From assembly GCA_023441055.1 (NCBI GenBank), contig JAEZQY010000005.1, positions 62,001 through 126,000 of the forward strand: DNA of 64,000 nucleotides. Direction: 5' to 3'. The notes under the pieces were generated by a model. It was not told the DNA's origin and searched no databases. It saw only the letters and a program-made list of their open reading frames with translations. Origin of the DNA: Bacillota bacterium (lineage in GTDB: Bacteria; Bacillota; Bacilli; Paenibacillales; UBA4045). This document shows, piece by piece, positions 16,753 to 25,152 of this stretch; the first letter of the stretch is position 1, and the number at the start of each line of letters is the position of its first letter. A program made the position numbers and the translations under genes.

Positions 16753-17826
16753 ATGCATCAGAACAGAGTAGAGAAGCTTAGAGCCATTCTGGCAGAGGAA
16801 CATGTGGATGCGCTGCTTGTGACCAGTGCGATTAATCGCCGATATCTCAGCGGGTTTACGGGATCATCCGGTGCGCTGTTGATTACTGCGGATCGGGCGA
16901 TACTGTTCAGTGACTTCCGCTATCGGACGCAGGCGCCCCAGGAGGCGGCGGCATTCGAATTCCGCGAGCACGGAGCGCAGCTGGTGGATGCGATCAAGCA
17001 AGCGACAGACGAGTTGAAGATTCAGCGTCTGGCGTTCGAAGCGCATGAGATGAATGTAACGACTTATGACCGCTATCGCGGGGCGCTTGGCGATGGCTTG
17101 CTGACGCCTGCAGGCGAGTGGGTAGAGCGTCTACGCATGGTGAAGGACGCCGGCGAGCTGGCGATCATCCGCGAGGCGGCAGAGCTGGCGGACCGTACCT
17201 TCGCCCATATCTGTGGATTGTTGAAGCCCGGCATACGGGAGCTGGATGTAGCGCTGGAGATCGAATTCTTCATGCGGCATCATGGTGCAACCTCAAGCTC
17301 ATTCGATACGATTGTCGCGTCTGGCGAACGATCTGCGCTGCCGCATGGCGTCGCCTCAGAGCGAACGCTCAAGAGCGGTGAATTTGTGAAGATGGATTAT
17401 GGCGCCTACTATAAGGGCTATTGCTCGGATATTACGCGGACGGTCATGCTGGGACAACCCACTCAGAAGCATGAAGAGATTTATCAAATCGTGCTTGAAG
17501 CGCAGCTGGCCGCGCTGGACGGAATCAAGCCTGGTATGACTGGCATAGAGGCGGATGCGATCGCTCGCAATATCATTGCTTCGCATGGCTATGGTGATCA
17601 CTTCGGGCATGGGACTGGGCATGGCATTGGCATGGAGATTCATGAATCGCCGAGACTGGGCAAGACCGGCGAACTTGTGCTGGAGCCTGGGATGGTTGTG
17701 ACGGTCGAGCCGGGCATCTATATACCTGACTTCGGCGGTGTGCGAATCGAGGATGATATCGTGATAACAGACAGCGGCATCGAGATATTGACACAAGCCC
17801 CCAAAAAATTTATAGTGATAGATTAG
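16753..17826 (+). CDS. yqhT: Xaa-Pro peptidase family protein (YqhT)
   Basis: A 357-residue M24 metallopeptidase with an N-terminal creatinase-like domain (about 1-125) and a pita-bread catalytic domain. Metal ligands are visible: Asp in MDYGAYYKGY and in CSDITRTV, His in HGTGHGIGMEIHE, Glu in VTVEPGIYIP and Glu in RIEDDIV. It is expected to cleave N-terminal residues next to proline in the cytoplasm. Start ATG is 2 bases after the aroQ stop, preceded by GGAGGAG in the end of aroQ. It precedes efp as in B. subtilis. Confidence 0.92.
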   Translation: MHQNRVEKLRAILAEEHVDALLVTSAINRRYLSGFTGSSGALLITADRAILFSDFRYRTQAPQEAAAFEFREHGAQLVDAIKQATDELKIQRLAFEAHEMNVTTYDRYRGALGDGLLTPAGEWVERLRMVKDAGELAIIREAAELADRTFAHICGLLKPGIRELDVALEIEFFMRHHGATSSSFDTIVASGERSALPHGVASERTLKSGEFVKMDYGAYYKGYCSDITRTVMLGQPTQKHEEIYQIVLEAQLAALDGIKPGMTGIEADAIARNIIASHGYGDHFGHGTGHGIGMEIHESPRLGKTGELVLEPGMVVTVEPGIYIPDFGGVRIEDDIVITDSGIEILTQAPKKFIVID

Positions 17827-17891
17827 CATAGGGTTTTCGTAATGCGGATTATAGACGGGCAAATTTAAGCTATGTTCAGGAGGGTACACAT

Positions 17892-18449
17892 TTGATTTCA
17901 GTTAACGATTTTAAAACGGGTTTGACGATTATGGTGGACGGTGACATCTTCACTGTTCTCGATTTCCAACATGTGAAGCCGGGCAAGGGCGCCGCGTTCG
18001 TGCGCTCCAAGCTGAAGAATATTCGCAATGGCAATACGGTCGAGAAGACCTTCCGCGCGGGTGAGAACGTCGAGCGCGCGCACATCGAGAACCGCGCCAT
18101 GCAATATCTGTATGCCAGCGGCAATGAGCATACGTTCATGGATAATGAAACGTATGATCAGATCACGCTGAATGCCGATCAGATTGAATGGGAGTTGAAC
18201 TTCCTCACAGAGAATATGAACGTGAAGATTATGAGCTTCGATGGAGAGATTCTGGGCCTTAGCCTGCCGAAGAGCGTGGAGCTGAAGGTTGTGGAATCAG
18301 AGCCGGGCGTGAAGGGCAACACCGCACAAGGTGCGACCAAGGCTGCTAAGCTTGAGACCGGGTTATCCGTACAGGTTCCGCTCTTCATCAATGAAGGCGA
18401 TGTACTGTTGATCGACTCGGACGAAGGAAAATATATTTCACGCGCGTAA
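17892..18449 (+). CDS. efp: Elongation factor P
   Basis: A 185-residue translation factor that relieves ribosome stalling at polyproline. The N-terminal KOW-like domain begins ISVNDFKTGLTI, and the beta3-beta4 loop contains KPGKGAAF with Lys32. That residue carries 5-aminopentanol in B. subtilis. Start is TTG 17892 after CAGGAGGGT. The EF-P signature near the C-terminus, LPLFINEGDVLLID-like VPLFINEGDVLLIDS, is present. The gene ends 75 bases before lysC. Confidence 0.97.
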   Translation: MISVNDFKTGLTIMVDGDIFTVLDFQHVKPGKGAAFVRSKLKNIRNGNTVEKTFRAGENVERAHIENRAMQYLYASGNEHTFMDNETYDQITLNADQIEWELNFLTENMNVKIMSFDGEILGLSLPKSVELKVVESEPGVKGNTAQGATKAAKLETGLSVQVPLFINEGDVLLIDSDEGKYISRA

Positions 18450-18524
18450 AGCCCAGCATTGGAATAGAATAGATATCAGGAATCTTCGTGTAAGTATATA
18501 TCAACGTAGAGGAGTGCAACCAAC

Positions 18525-19778
18525 ATGTCTCTCATCGTCATGAAATTCGGAGGCAGCTCCGTCGGTGACGCGGAGAGGATGAAGCGGGTTGCGGGAAGAA
18601 TCGTTGAATCGCAGCGCAACGGAAATCGTTGCGTTGTCGTTGTGTCCGCAATGGGGGACACAACCGATGAGATGATCGACTTATCCCGTCAGCTAAATCC
18701 GAATCCACCGGCTCGCGAGATGGATATGCTGCTCGCCAATGGCGAACAGATTTCAATCGCATTGCTGTCTATGGCTATTCATCATCTGGGTGCAACCGCG
18801 GTCTCCTATACAGGCTGGCAGGCCGGCATTCAGACAGAAGCCATTCATGGGAAAGCGCGCATTACCGATATTCAACCAGAGCGAATTCAGCGATCCTTGG
18901 ATCAAGGTCATATCGTTATCGTAGCAGGCTTTCAAGGGGCCTCCGAACAGGGCGAGATCACAACCCTCGGCAGAGGCGGCTCGGATACGACAGCAGTTGC
19001 GCTTGCAGCAGCTATTCAGGCAGACAAATGCGAAATTTATACCGATGTTGACGGCATTTATTCTACAGATCCTAGAGTTGTTAAGAACGCGCGCAAGCTG
19101 AAGGAAATCTCCTATGATGAGATGCTCGAGCTGGCTCATCTGGGCGCGGCAGTCCTGCACCCGCGCGCGGTGGAGTACGCGAAGCAATACGAAGTTCAGC
19201 TCGTTGTACGATCCAGCTTCAATCATAACGAAGGCACATTAGTGAAGGGGGAAGCGGCGTTGGAGCAAGGCATCGTTGTCAGCGGCATCGCCTGTGACAA
19301 GCAGGTAGCCAGAATCAGCATACTCGGTGTTGAAGATAAACCAGGAATATTAGCCAAGGTGTTCACGGCATTGGCCGATGCGGATATCAACGTGGATATC
19401 ATCGTGCAGAGCGGCGTTCAGCATGGCAAGGCAGACTTCTCCTTCACAACCTCGAAGAGCGATGCGGAGAAGGCGCTTAAGGTAATAGATCAAGTTCGAT
19501 CAGAAGTCACTTATGAGGAGGCAACCTCTGAGACGGATCTAGCGAAGATCTCGATTGTCGGCGCCGGCATGGTATCCAATCCCGGCGTTGCTGCTCAGAT
19601 GTTCGACGTCATCTCTTCACAGGGAGTTAGCATCAAGATGGTGAGCACATCGGAGATTAAGGTGAGCTGCGTCATAGATAACAATCGACTGAATGAAGTC
19701 ATCACCGCATTGCACACAGCCTATGGCTTGGATGCGACAGAGCAAGTATTCGTAGGCGGTCCGCAAGATCGCCGCTAA
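18525..19778 (+). CDS. lysC: Aspartate kinase (lysine-sensitive type), alpha subunit
   Basis: A 417-residue aspartokinase catalysing the first step of lysine, threonine, methionine and diaminopimelate synthesis. The kinase domain shows KFGGSSVGD at the N-terminus, FQGASEQGEITTLGRGGSDT and IYTDVDGIYSTDPR. Two ACT domains follow from about residue 260, the second containing SIVGAGM. Start ATG 18525 is preceded by a weak AGAGGAG site (about 18509-18515). An internal start at codon 246 would make the separate beta subunit known for B. subtilis aspartokinase II. No lysine riboswitch fits the 75-base leader. A strong terminator follows. Confidence 0.95.
   Translation: MSLIVMKFGGSSVGDAERMKRVAGRIVESQRNGNRCVVVVSAMGDTTDEMIDLSRQLNPNPPAREMDMLLANGEQISIALLSMAIHHLGATAVSYTGWQAGIQTEAIHGKARITDIQPERIQRSLDQGHIVIVAGFQGASEQGEITTLGRGGSDTTAVALAAAIQADKCEIYTDVDGIYSTDPRVVKNARKLKEISYDEMLELAHLGAAVLHPRAVEYAKQYEVQLVVRSSFNHNEGTLVKGEAALEQGIVVSGIACDKQVARISILGVEDKPGILAKVFTALADADINVDIIVQSGVQHGKADFSFTTSKSDAEKALKVIDQVRSEVTYEEATSETDLAKISIVGAGMVSNPGVAAQMFDVISSQGVSIKMVSTSEIKVSCVIDNNRLNEVITALHTAYGLDATEQVFVGGPQDRR
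19260..19778 (+). CDS. lysC: Internal in-frame start for the LysC beta subunit
   Basis: TTG at 19260 is codon 246 of lysC and lies 8 bases after GAAGGGGG (19244-19251). Starting here would give a 172-residue protein containing just the two ACT regulatory domains. B. subtilis aspartokinase II is an alpha2-beta2 enzyme whose beta subunit is the C-terminal part of LysC made from an internal start at the same codon region. The match in position and the purine-rich site support a conserved arrangement, though TTG is a weak start. Confidence 0.55.
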   Translation: MEQGIVVSGIACDKQVARISILGVEDKPGILAKVFTALADADINVDIIVQSGVQHGKADFSFTTSKSDAEKALKVIDQVRSEVTYEEATSETDLAKISIVGAGMVSNPGVAAQMFDVISSQGVSIKMVSTSEIKVSCVIDNNRLNEVITALHTAYGLDATEQVFVGGPQDRR

Positions 19779-19782
19779 CAGG

Positions 19783-19820
19783 AACCGCCGCTGACGAATC
19801 GTCAGCGGCGGTTGTCATTT
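19783..19820 (+). terminator. Strong terminator after lysC
   Basis: AACCGCCGCTGACGA (19783-19797) is followed, after one base, by its complement TCGTCAGCGGCGGTT (19799-19813). In practice this gives about 14 bp with a tiny loop. A short GTCATTT tail follows. It lies between lysC and the convergent DUF441 gene, so it may stop transcription from both sides. Confidence 0.8.
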
Positions 19821-19903
19821 GATCGCCCAACATGGGCGTCGTGCAGCATCAGATTCCGGCGCTGCATGCACCTGTTACCTCATAACGCACAACTTACCAG
19901 CTG

Positions 19904-20368
19904 TCAGAACAACCGGTCATAGACGAACGTGAACACCTTCAGCAGCAATGCGGTGATCCCAGCGGCCATGAGCGGACCGACAGGGATGCCGCGCAGGAAC
20001 ACGATGCCGAAGATGGAGCCGATCACGAGCCCGACAATCAGCTGCGGATCAATCCTGAGCAGGTTCAGACCCTTGCTGTTCATATAGGTTGCGAGCGCGC
20101 CGCCTGCGAGCGCCAGTATGCCCGGCCATGTGGTGAATACGGCGGTCACTTCCTTGAACGCGATCTTATTGCTGGCGAATGGCACCAGAACAGCCATCGT
20201 GAGGAAGAGCAGCCCCAAATCCAGGCCTCTTCTCTCGATGGCAGGCAGATAACGCTCCAGATGAATCAGCTTGACAATTAGCAGGACACACGCAGCTGTA
20301 GCGATGATTGGCGAGCGCCCGATCAGGCCGATCACGATTAAGATGACGAGCAGCAGCTCTCCGTTCAT
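19904..20368 (-). CDS. DUF441 (UPF0756) membrane protein
   Basis: A 154-residue, very hydrophobic protein with about four or five transmembrane segments. It matches the UPF0756/DUF441 family (YtwI in B. subtilis) in the pattern MAVLVPFASNKI and PQLIVGLVIGSIFGI. The function is unknown. Start ATG at 20368 has AGAGGA directly before it, which is close. It is convergent with lysC and lies after the ComA-like gene on the same strand. Confidence 0.85.
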   Translation of the reverse strand: MNGELLLVILIVIGLIGRSPIIATAACVLLIVKLIHLERYLPAIERRGLDLGLLFLTMAVLVPFASNKIAFKEVTAVFTTWPGILALAGGALATYMNSKGLNLLRIDPQLIVGLVIGSIFGIVFLRGIPVGPLMAAGITALLLKVFTFVYDRLF

Positions 20369-20430
20369 TCCTCTAAGCCCCAGTCCGACATGGTTTAATA
20401 GCTAGTTCAACCTAATCCGTAATCTAACTA

Positions 20431-21252
20431 TTAGTCCAGTGTATGTTGGACATGCGGGCGGGTATGACAGAAAGTGTCTCCACGCAATCCTCGCCTCAAG
20501 CATTCCAGCGACAGAATCTCATCACTCCCGATATTGCCCAAATTAACTTCTGGACCAATCGCTTGAATCAGCTGCACCTGCTGGTCCTTGAGCGGAGCCT
20601 CCCACATTAAGCGATGCGGATTGTGCAGACGGCTGCTGATCGTCAGAAGAGTATCTAGATAACAGTCGCCGCGTTCATCGAATAGTCCAACGCCTCTGCC
20701 GCTCTCTCTAGCTTCCACGATGACGAGTTCTGCGCCATGCTCGATATCCTGGTGGATGGTGTCTAACAATTCCTCTACCTCGATCATCGACCCATACGCT
20801 TTCTTCCCATACTCGGTTACAACCTGCAAGCCGAGCTCTCTCCCTCTCTTGATCAATGTATTGCGCAGCGCGCGACTCATCTCAATGACGCCGTCGGACA
20901 CCTCAATGCCATTGAATCCCATGCGCAGTACGGTCTCGAAGAAGGACGTCAGCTCTTGCTGGGCAATGGCTACCTCCAGGAATGTGCCTCCCGGATAGAT
21001 CATCACATCGGCTTGCCTGGCAAGCTCAATCTTGCGACTGAGCAGCTTGGGCGGATAGAGCGGCGAGGTGCCGAAGCCCAGCTTGATCATATCCACATAA
21101 GTGCCCGAAGTTTCCAATAAATCCTCGAAGGCGCGAAGCCCGAGGCCCTTATCCATCATCATTGTTCTGCCGGCTTGCCTGGGCTTGCTCAATCGACCTC
21201 CGGTAGGATCTTGCAAGAGGGGATGCCACTTCGTTCGAACGGTAGTCTCCAT
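20431..21252 (-). CDS. comA: Phosphosulfolactate synthase (ComA/YitD-like)
   Basis: A 273-residue TIM-barrel protein of the ComA family. It adds sulfite to phosphoenolpyruvate to give (R)-2-phospho-3-sulfolactate. Supporting segments are KPRQAGRTMMMDKGLG near the N-terminus, VDMIKLGFGTS, YPGGTFLEVA and GFNGIEVSDGVIEM. In methanogens this starts coenzyme M synthesis; in Bacillus the homologue YitD goes with sulfolactate, which accumulates in spores. Start ATG at 21252 follows GAGGAGAATC; the longer frame to 21348 has no ribosome site. No phosphatase partner (ComB/YitC) is in the window. Confidence 0.85.
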   Translation of the reverse strand: METTVRTKWHPLLQDPTGGRLSKPRQAGRTMMMDKGLGLRAFEDLLETSGTYVDMIKLGFGTSPLYPPKLLSRKIELARQADVMIYPGGTFLEVAIAQQELTSFFETVLRMGFNGIEVSDGVIEMSRALRNTLIKRGRELGLQVVTEYGKKAYGSMIEVEELLDTIHQDIEHGAELVIVEARESGRGVGLFDERGDCYLDTLLTISSRLHNPHRLMWEAPLKDQQVQLIQAIGPEVNLGNIGSDEILSLECLRRGLRGDTFCHTRPHVQHTLD

Positions 21253-21381
21253 AGCTGATTCTCCTCGCCATTGTAGGTTTGCAGTTGCAATATATGCGTC
21301 CCAAGCAATGAAGGTGCGGCATATGCCTATTCTGTGACAAGCCTGCATAGGATGTATAGAGATAGAGGGAGGAGGATCGTC

Positions 21382-21648
21382 ATGATTAGCAAAATAGTGC
21401 TCAGCATGGCCGCGTTACGGTTCATCTCGGGGACGATCGAGTTGACCGCTGCGCTGCTCATGCTCAGACACAGTACAGTTGAGCGGGCGTTGCTCATTAA
21501 CAGCGGTCTGGCACTGGTCGGGCCATTGATTCTGATTACGACTACCGCGATCGGACTTTCGGGCTTAGCGGACAAGCTCTCGCCCATGCGTTTCTTATGG
21601 ATTCTAGTTGGCGTCACCTGCTTATTCGTGGGCATCTTGAAGAAGTGA
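21382..21648 (+). CDS. yqhV: YqhV family membrane protein
   Basis: An 88-residue protein with three predicted transmembrane segments. It lies directly before spoIIIAA, as yqhV does in B. subtilis, and has similar size. Start ATG 21382 follows GGGAGGAGG; an in-frame start at 21334 lacks a site. Function is unknown. The sigma-E promoter of the spoIIIA operon begins only a few bases past its stop. Confidence 0.8.
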   Translation: MISKIVLSMAALRFISGTIELTAALLMLRHSTVERALLINSGLALVGPLILITTTAIGLSGLADKLSPMRFLWILVGVTCLFVGILKK

Positions 21649-21652
21649 ATCT

Positions 21653-21682
21653 GTCATATTCAGCACCAGCATGCATATAGAT
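21653..21682 (+). promoter_or_regulatory. Sigma-E promoter of the spoIIIA operon
   Basis: GTCATATT at 21653-21660 matches the sigma-E -35 element. CATATAGAT at 21674-21682 matches the CATACA-like -10 element, with a 13-base spacer. Transcription would start at about 21689, in front of the spoIIIAA ribosome binding site. This fits mother-cell expression of spoIIIA in B. subtilis, and it shows that the ATG at 21671 cannot be the spoIIIAA start. Confidence 0.8.
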
Positions 21683-21715
21683 GATATAAACAACAGGACA
21701 ACTTGGGGGATGTCT

Positions 21716-22714
21716 ATGCTGGAGTCGATCATCCGATTGTTGCCCGAGCGCCTTGCAAGCTGCATCGCAGGATTGCCTGAGCAGGTCAAGCCTATGCTGG
21801 AGGAAATTCGTGTGCGAGAGGCAAGGGCGCTGGAAGTGATCTATCACAGAGAGTCTAGGTTTGTGACGGAGCAAGGCAGGTTGCTAGAGTTGCCCGCAGG
21901 CGCTTATCGGCCGACACGGGAGGATGGTGTGAAGCTGCTGGATAAGCTGAGCAATCACTCGATGTATACGCTGGAGGAGGAGCTGCGGCGCGGCTACATC
22001 ACAGTCAGAGGCGGCCATCGCGTCGGCATAGCTGGCAGAGCGGTGCTCGAGAGTGGCAGCATCCGGCATATTCGAGATATCACTTGCTTCAATATCCGAA
22101 TTGCCAGAGAGGCTCCCGATATTGCCGTGCAAGTATTGCCCGAGCTGCTCGATTATAACGGCTTAACCATTCACAACACGCTGATCATCTCGCCTCCTGG
22201 GCTCGGGAAGACGACTCTGCTCAGAGATGCCGCTAGACAGATCAGCTACGGAAGACGATTAGGTGTGTTCCCATGGAATGGCCTGCGGGTTGGGATTGTT
22301 GATGAGCGCTCTGAGATCGCGGCCTGTATCGCCGGCGTTCCCAGCTTCGACGTTGGGCCGAGGACGGACGTGCTGGATGCAAGTCCGAAGGCAGAGGGAA
22401 TGATGATGCTTATTCGTTCGATGTCGCCACAGGTGATTGTAGTTGATGAGGTAGGGCGCGCGGAGGATGTGCTGAGCCTGCGTGAAGCAATGCTCTCTGG
22501 CGCGCGGGTGTTGGCTACCGCTCATGGCGATCATCCATCTGATCTGAGCAGCAAGCCAATCTTCGCGGAGTTGATGAGCCTCAAGCTATTCACTAGATTT
22601 GTCGTCCTGTGCCGCAGTGAGCGGAAGCGGTACATGGTTAAAGTGCTCGACCAGGAGCTTCGTCCAATCCTGGCTGCGTATGAGGAGCAAGAAGCGGCTG
22701 AAGCGCGATGGTGA
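21716..22714 (+). CDS. spoIIIAA: Stage III sporulation ATPase SpoIIIAA
   Basis: A secretion-type ATPase of about 332 residues that powers the SpoIIIA-SpoIIQ feeding-tube channel in the mother cell. It has Walker A SPPGLGKTTLL and Walker B VIVVDEVG, and the N-terminal EELRRGYITVRGGHRVGIAG segment typical of the family. ATG 21716 is preferred, 6 bases after GGGGG; ATG 21710 is adjacent to that run, and the ATG at 21671 lies inside the promoter. Its last seven bases overlap spoIIIAB. Confidence 0.94.
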   Translation: MLESIIRLLPERLASCIAGLPEQVKPMLEEIRVREARALEVIYHRESRFVTEQGRLLELPAGAYRPTREDGVKLLDKLSNHSMYTLEEELRRGYITVRGGHRVGIAGRAVLESGSIRHIRDITCFNIRIAREAPDIAVQVLPELLDYNGLTIHNTLIISPPGLGKTTLLRDAARQISYGRRLGVFPWNGLRVGIVDERSEIAACIAGVPSFDVGPRTDVLDASPKAEGMMMLIRSMSPQVIVVDEVGRAEDVLSLREAMLSGARVLATAHGDHPSDLSSKPIFAELMSLKLFTRFVVLCRSERKRYMVKVLDQELRPILAAYEEQEAAEARW

Positions 22715-23223
22715 AGCTAACCGGCGCATTGCTCATCCTGTTCGCAGGCATGATGATCGGGCGACTGCAGGCGAAGCGGCTCTCAGATCGACCGATGCAG
22801 ATCGGCCGATTCATTCGGATAATGGATCAACTGGAGACAGAGATTGAGTATGGCTATACGCCCTTGCCGGATGCGCTGAGGAAGCTGGCGCTGCAGTCGG
22901 CACAGCCGCATGCTACATTCCTGTCTGAGGTAGCGCGTCAGCTCGATTCAGACAACCGATCACTGCTGGAGGTATGGCAGGAGATGCTGACGCGAATATG
23001 GCCGCAGACCGCGATGCGCGCCGGCGAGAAGGACATCCTGCTCGGGCTTGGCTATACGCTGGGCGCGACGGATCGCGAGGATCAGGTGAAGCATCTTCGC
23101 TTAGCGGCCAAGCAGCTGGAGGGGATGGAATACGAAGCGACGGAGGAACGCCGGAAGTTCGAGAAGATGTGGAAGAGCCTCGGCCTGCTGGGAGGAGCGC
23201 TCCTAGCCGTAATCATGTATTGA
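22708..23223 (+). CDS. spoIIIAB: Stage III sporulation protein SpoIIIAB
   Basis: A 171-residue protein with an N-terminal transmembrane segment (about 4-20) and a helical cytoplasmic domain. It resembles GspF-like inner-membrane platform proteins and has the family segments GRFIRIMDQLETEIEYGYTPLP and WKSLGLLGGALLAVI. It anchors or regulates the SpoIIIAA ATPase. The start overlaps the end of spoIIIAA by seven bases, suggesting translational coupling. Confidence 0.93.
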   Translation: MVKLTGALLILFAGMMIGRLQAKRLSDRPMQIGRFIRIMDQLETEIEYGYTPLPDALRKLALQSAQPHATFLSEVARQLDSDNRSLLEVWQEMLTRIWPQTAMRAGEKDILLGLGYTLGATDREDQVKHLRLAAKQLEGMEYEATEERRKFEKMWKSLGLLGGALLAVIMY

Positions 23224-23247
23224 ACCCGGATGTGAGAGGTGCGCGCA

Positions 23248-23451
23248 ATGAATGTGGATGTGAACGCGATATTCCAGATCGCGGGGATAGGAATCATAGT
23301 CGCTATGATTCATACCGTGCTTAAGCAGATGGGCAAGGAGGATATGGCGCACTGGGTTACGTTGATCGGATTCGTCGTGGTGCTGTTCATGGTCGTGCGA
23401 ATGCTTGATCGTCTCTTCCAGCAGATTAAGACGATCTTCCTGTTCCAGTAA
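23248..23451 (+). CDS. spoIIIAC: Stage III sporulation protein SpoIIIAC
   Basis: A 67-residue protein with two transmembrane segments. The usual family length is about 68, and the pattern FQIAGIGIIVAMIHTVLKQMGKED is typical. ATG 23248 is chosen; a GTG at 23239 sits on top of the ribosome binding site GAGAGG. It is an inner-membrane part of the mother-cell feeding channel, together with SpoIIIAD. Confidence 0.93.
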   Translation: MNVDVNAIFQIAGIGIIVAMIHTVLKQMGKEDMAHWVTLIGFVVVLFMVVRMLDRLFQQIKTIFLFQ

Positions 23452-23461
23452 GGATAAGCCT

Positions 23462-23851
23462 ATGGATATCATACAGATTGTAGGTCTTGGATTTATAGCA
23501 ACTGTGTTAATCCTTGTTCTCAGAGAACAGAAGCCTGTATTCGCCTTTCTATTGGCCGTCTTCACAGGTATCTGGATCTTCCTGCTCATGCTGGATCATA
23601 TTCAGATTGTGCTGACTACGCTGGAGCGATTGGCGCAGTATACGGCGGTTAACACGATCTTCCTGAAGACCATCCTGAAGATTATCGGGATTGCCTATAT
23701 CGCAGAATTCGGTGCGCAGGTTGTACGAGACGCAGGACAAGAAGCGATCGCTTCCAAGATTGAACTGGCTGGGAAGATGCTAATTCTAGTCATGGCTGTA
23801 CCCATTATTACGGTCATCATCGAGACGGTTATGAATTTGCTTCCCGGCTGA
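23462..23851 (+). CDS. spoIIIAD: Stage III sporulation protein SpoIIIAD
   Basis: A 129-residue membrane protein with about three or four transmembrane segments. The start at ATG 23462 follows AAGGATAAG and leaves a 10-base gap after spoIIIAC; the in-frame start at 23405 lies inside that gene. It contains the conserved stretch KTILKIIGIAYIAEFGAQVVRDAG. Works with SpoIIIAC and SpoIIIAE in the inner-membrane ring. Confidence 0.93.
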   Translation: MDIIQIVGLGFIATVLILVLREQKPVFAFLLAVFTGIWIFLLMLDHIQIVLTTLERLAQYTAVNTIFLKTILKIIGIAYIAEFGAQVVRDAGQEAIASKIELAGKMLILVMAVPIITVIIETVMNLLPG

Positions 23852-23882
23852 CAGAGGAGGTGAGCGGGATGAGGAAGATGAG

Positions 23883-25073
23883 ATGAATAGGAAGCTGATG
23901 CTTGGATGGATCTTGTTGCTGCTCGGAGGCATGATTGTGCCGCTGGATTCAGCAGCGGCAACGACAATCGCTGATTCGCCGCCAGAGCAGCTCATACATG
24001 ATCAATCCGAGCAGCTCTCGACGAATGAGATTGAACAATATTGGAAGAAGCTATCTGCGGACTATGGCGGCTACTTCCCAGAGAACCGGATGCCTGGCTT
24101 TCGCGAGCTGCTGGCACCTGGCGGAGAGGGAATCAGCTTCTCCAGCCTGCTCAGGGGCTTTCTGCAATTCTTCTTCTTCGAGATTATGCACAATGGGAAG
24201 CTGCTCGTCTCGATCGTTGTGCTCACTGTGTTCAGCACCGTTCTGCAGACGGTGCAGAGCGCATTCGAACGCACCTCGATCAGCAAGATTGCTTATGCAA
24301 TCTGTTATTTAATTATCATGATTATTGCGATCAACAGCTTCAGTGTGGCCATCGGATTCGCCAGATCCGCGATCGAGAGCATGATTCACTTCATGACGGC
24401 CATGATACCGCTATTGCTGACGATGCTGGCGTCCGTAGGTCAACTGGCCACGGTGTCGGTGATGCATCCCTTAATCGTGTTCATGATACATACAATCGGA
24501 ACCTTGATCTATACATTCGTATTCCCGCTCTTGTTCTTCTCGGCCGTGCTCCATATTGTCAGCTCACTGAGCGAACGGTATAAGGTCACACAGCTGGCGA
24601 ATTTAATGCGAACGATCAGCATCGGCGCATTAGGCATCATGCTGACCGCATTCCTGGGCGTGCTGACTGTGCAAGGGGCAACCAGCTCGGTGACAGACGG
24701 GGTGACGATTCGCACAGCCAAATATATAACAGGAAATTTCGTTCCGGTTGTCGGTAAGATGTTCACAGATGCGACGGATACCGTCATCAGCGCATCCTTG
24801 CTCGTGAAGAACGCAGTCGGGATCGCGGGCGTGCTTATCCTGGTTATGCTCTGCGCCTTCCCTGCTATTAAAATTTTAGCATTGGCGCTCATCTACAACT
24901 TAGCGGGGGCGATGATGCAGCCACTGGGGGAAAGTCCAATCGTCGGCAGTCTGCAGGTGATTGGCAAGAGCCTGATCTATGTGTTCGCCGCGCTGGCCGC
25001 TGTTGGCCTTATGTTCTTCTTCGCTCTTACCATCATCATCACTACAGGCAACATCGCGGTGATGATGAGATAA
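23883..25073 (+). CDS. spoIIIAE: Stage III sporulation protein SpoIIIAE
   Basis: A 396-residue polytopic membrane protein with an N-terminal signal-like helix (about 5-27), an extracytoplasmic stretch, then about seven or eight transmembrane segments. It is the largest permease-like member of the SpoIIIA channel. The start ATG 23883 lies 7 bases after GAGGA (23871-23875). The family segment QGATSSVTDGVTIRTAKY is present. It ends 79 bases before spoIIIAF. Confidence 0.93.
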   Translation: MNRKLMLGWILLLLGGMIVPLDSAAATTIADSPPEQLIHDQSEQLSTNEIEQYWKKLSADYGGYFPENRMPGFRELLAPGGEGISFSSLLRGFLQFFFFEIMHNGKLLVSIVVLTVFSTVLQTVQSAFERTSISKIAYAICYLIIMIIAINSFSVAIGFARSAIESMIHFMTAMIPLLLTMLASVGQLATVSVMHPLIVFMIHTIGTLIYTFVFPLLFFSAVLHIVSSLSERYKVTQLANLMRTISIGALGIMLTAFLGVLTVQGATSSVTDGVTIRTAKYITGNFVPVVGKMFTDATDTVISASLLVKNAVGIAGVLILVMLCAFPAIKILALALIYNLAGAMMQPLGESPIVGSLQVIGKSLIYVFAALAAVGLMFFFALTIIITTGNIAVMMR

Positions 25074-25152
25074 CATAGATGACCGAATCCAACTGAATAA
25101 GTATGAATGGATGATGACCATGGATTCGGGGCTGGCTTAAGGAGTGGTGAGT

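Noticed and set aside
18450..18524. Lysine riboswitch in front of lysC
   Set aside because: The 75-base spacer is too short for the L-box aptamer and shows no matching structure.
21671..21709. ATG 21671 as the spoIIIAA start
   Set aside because: It lies inside the sigma-E promoter and has no ribosome binding site.
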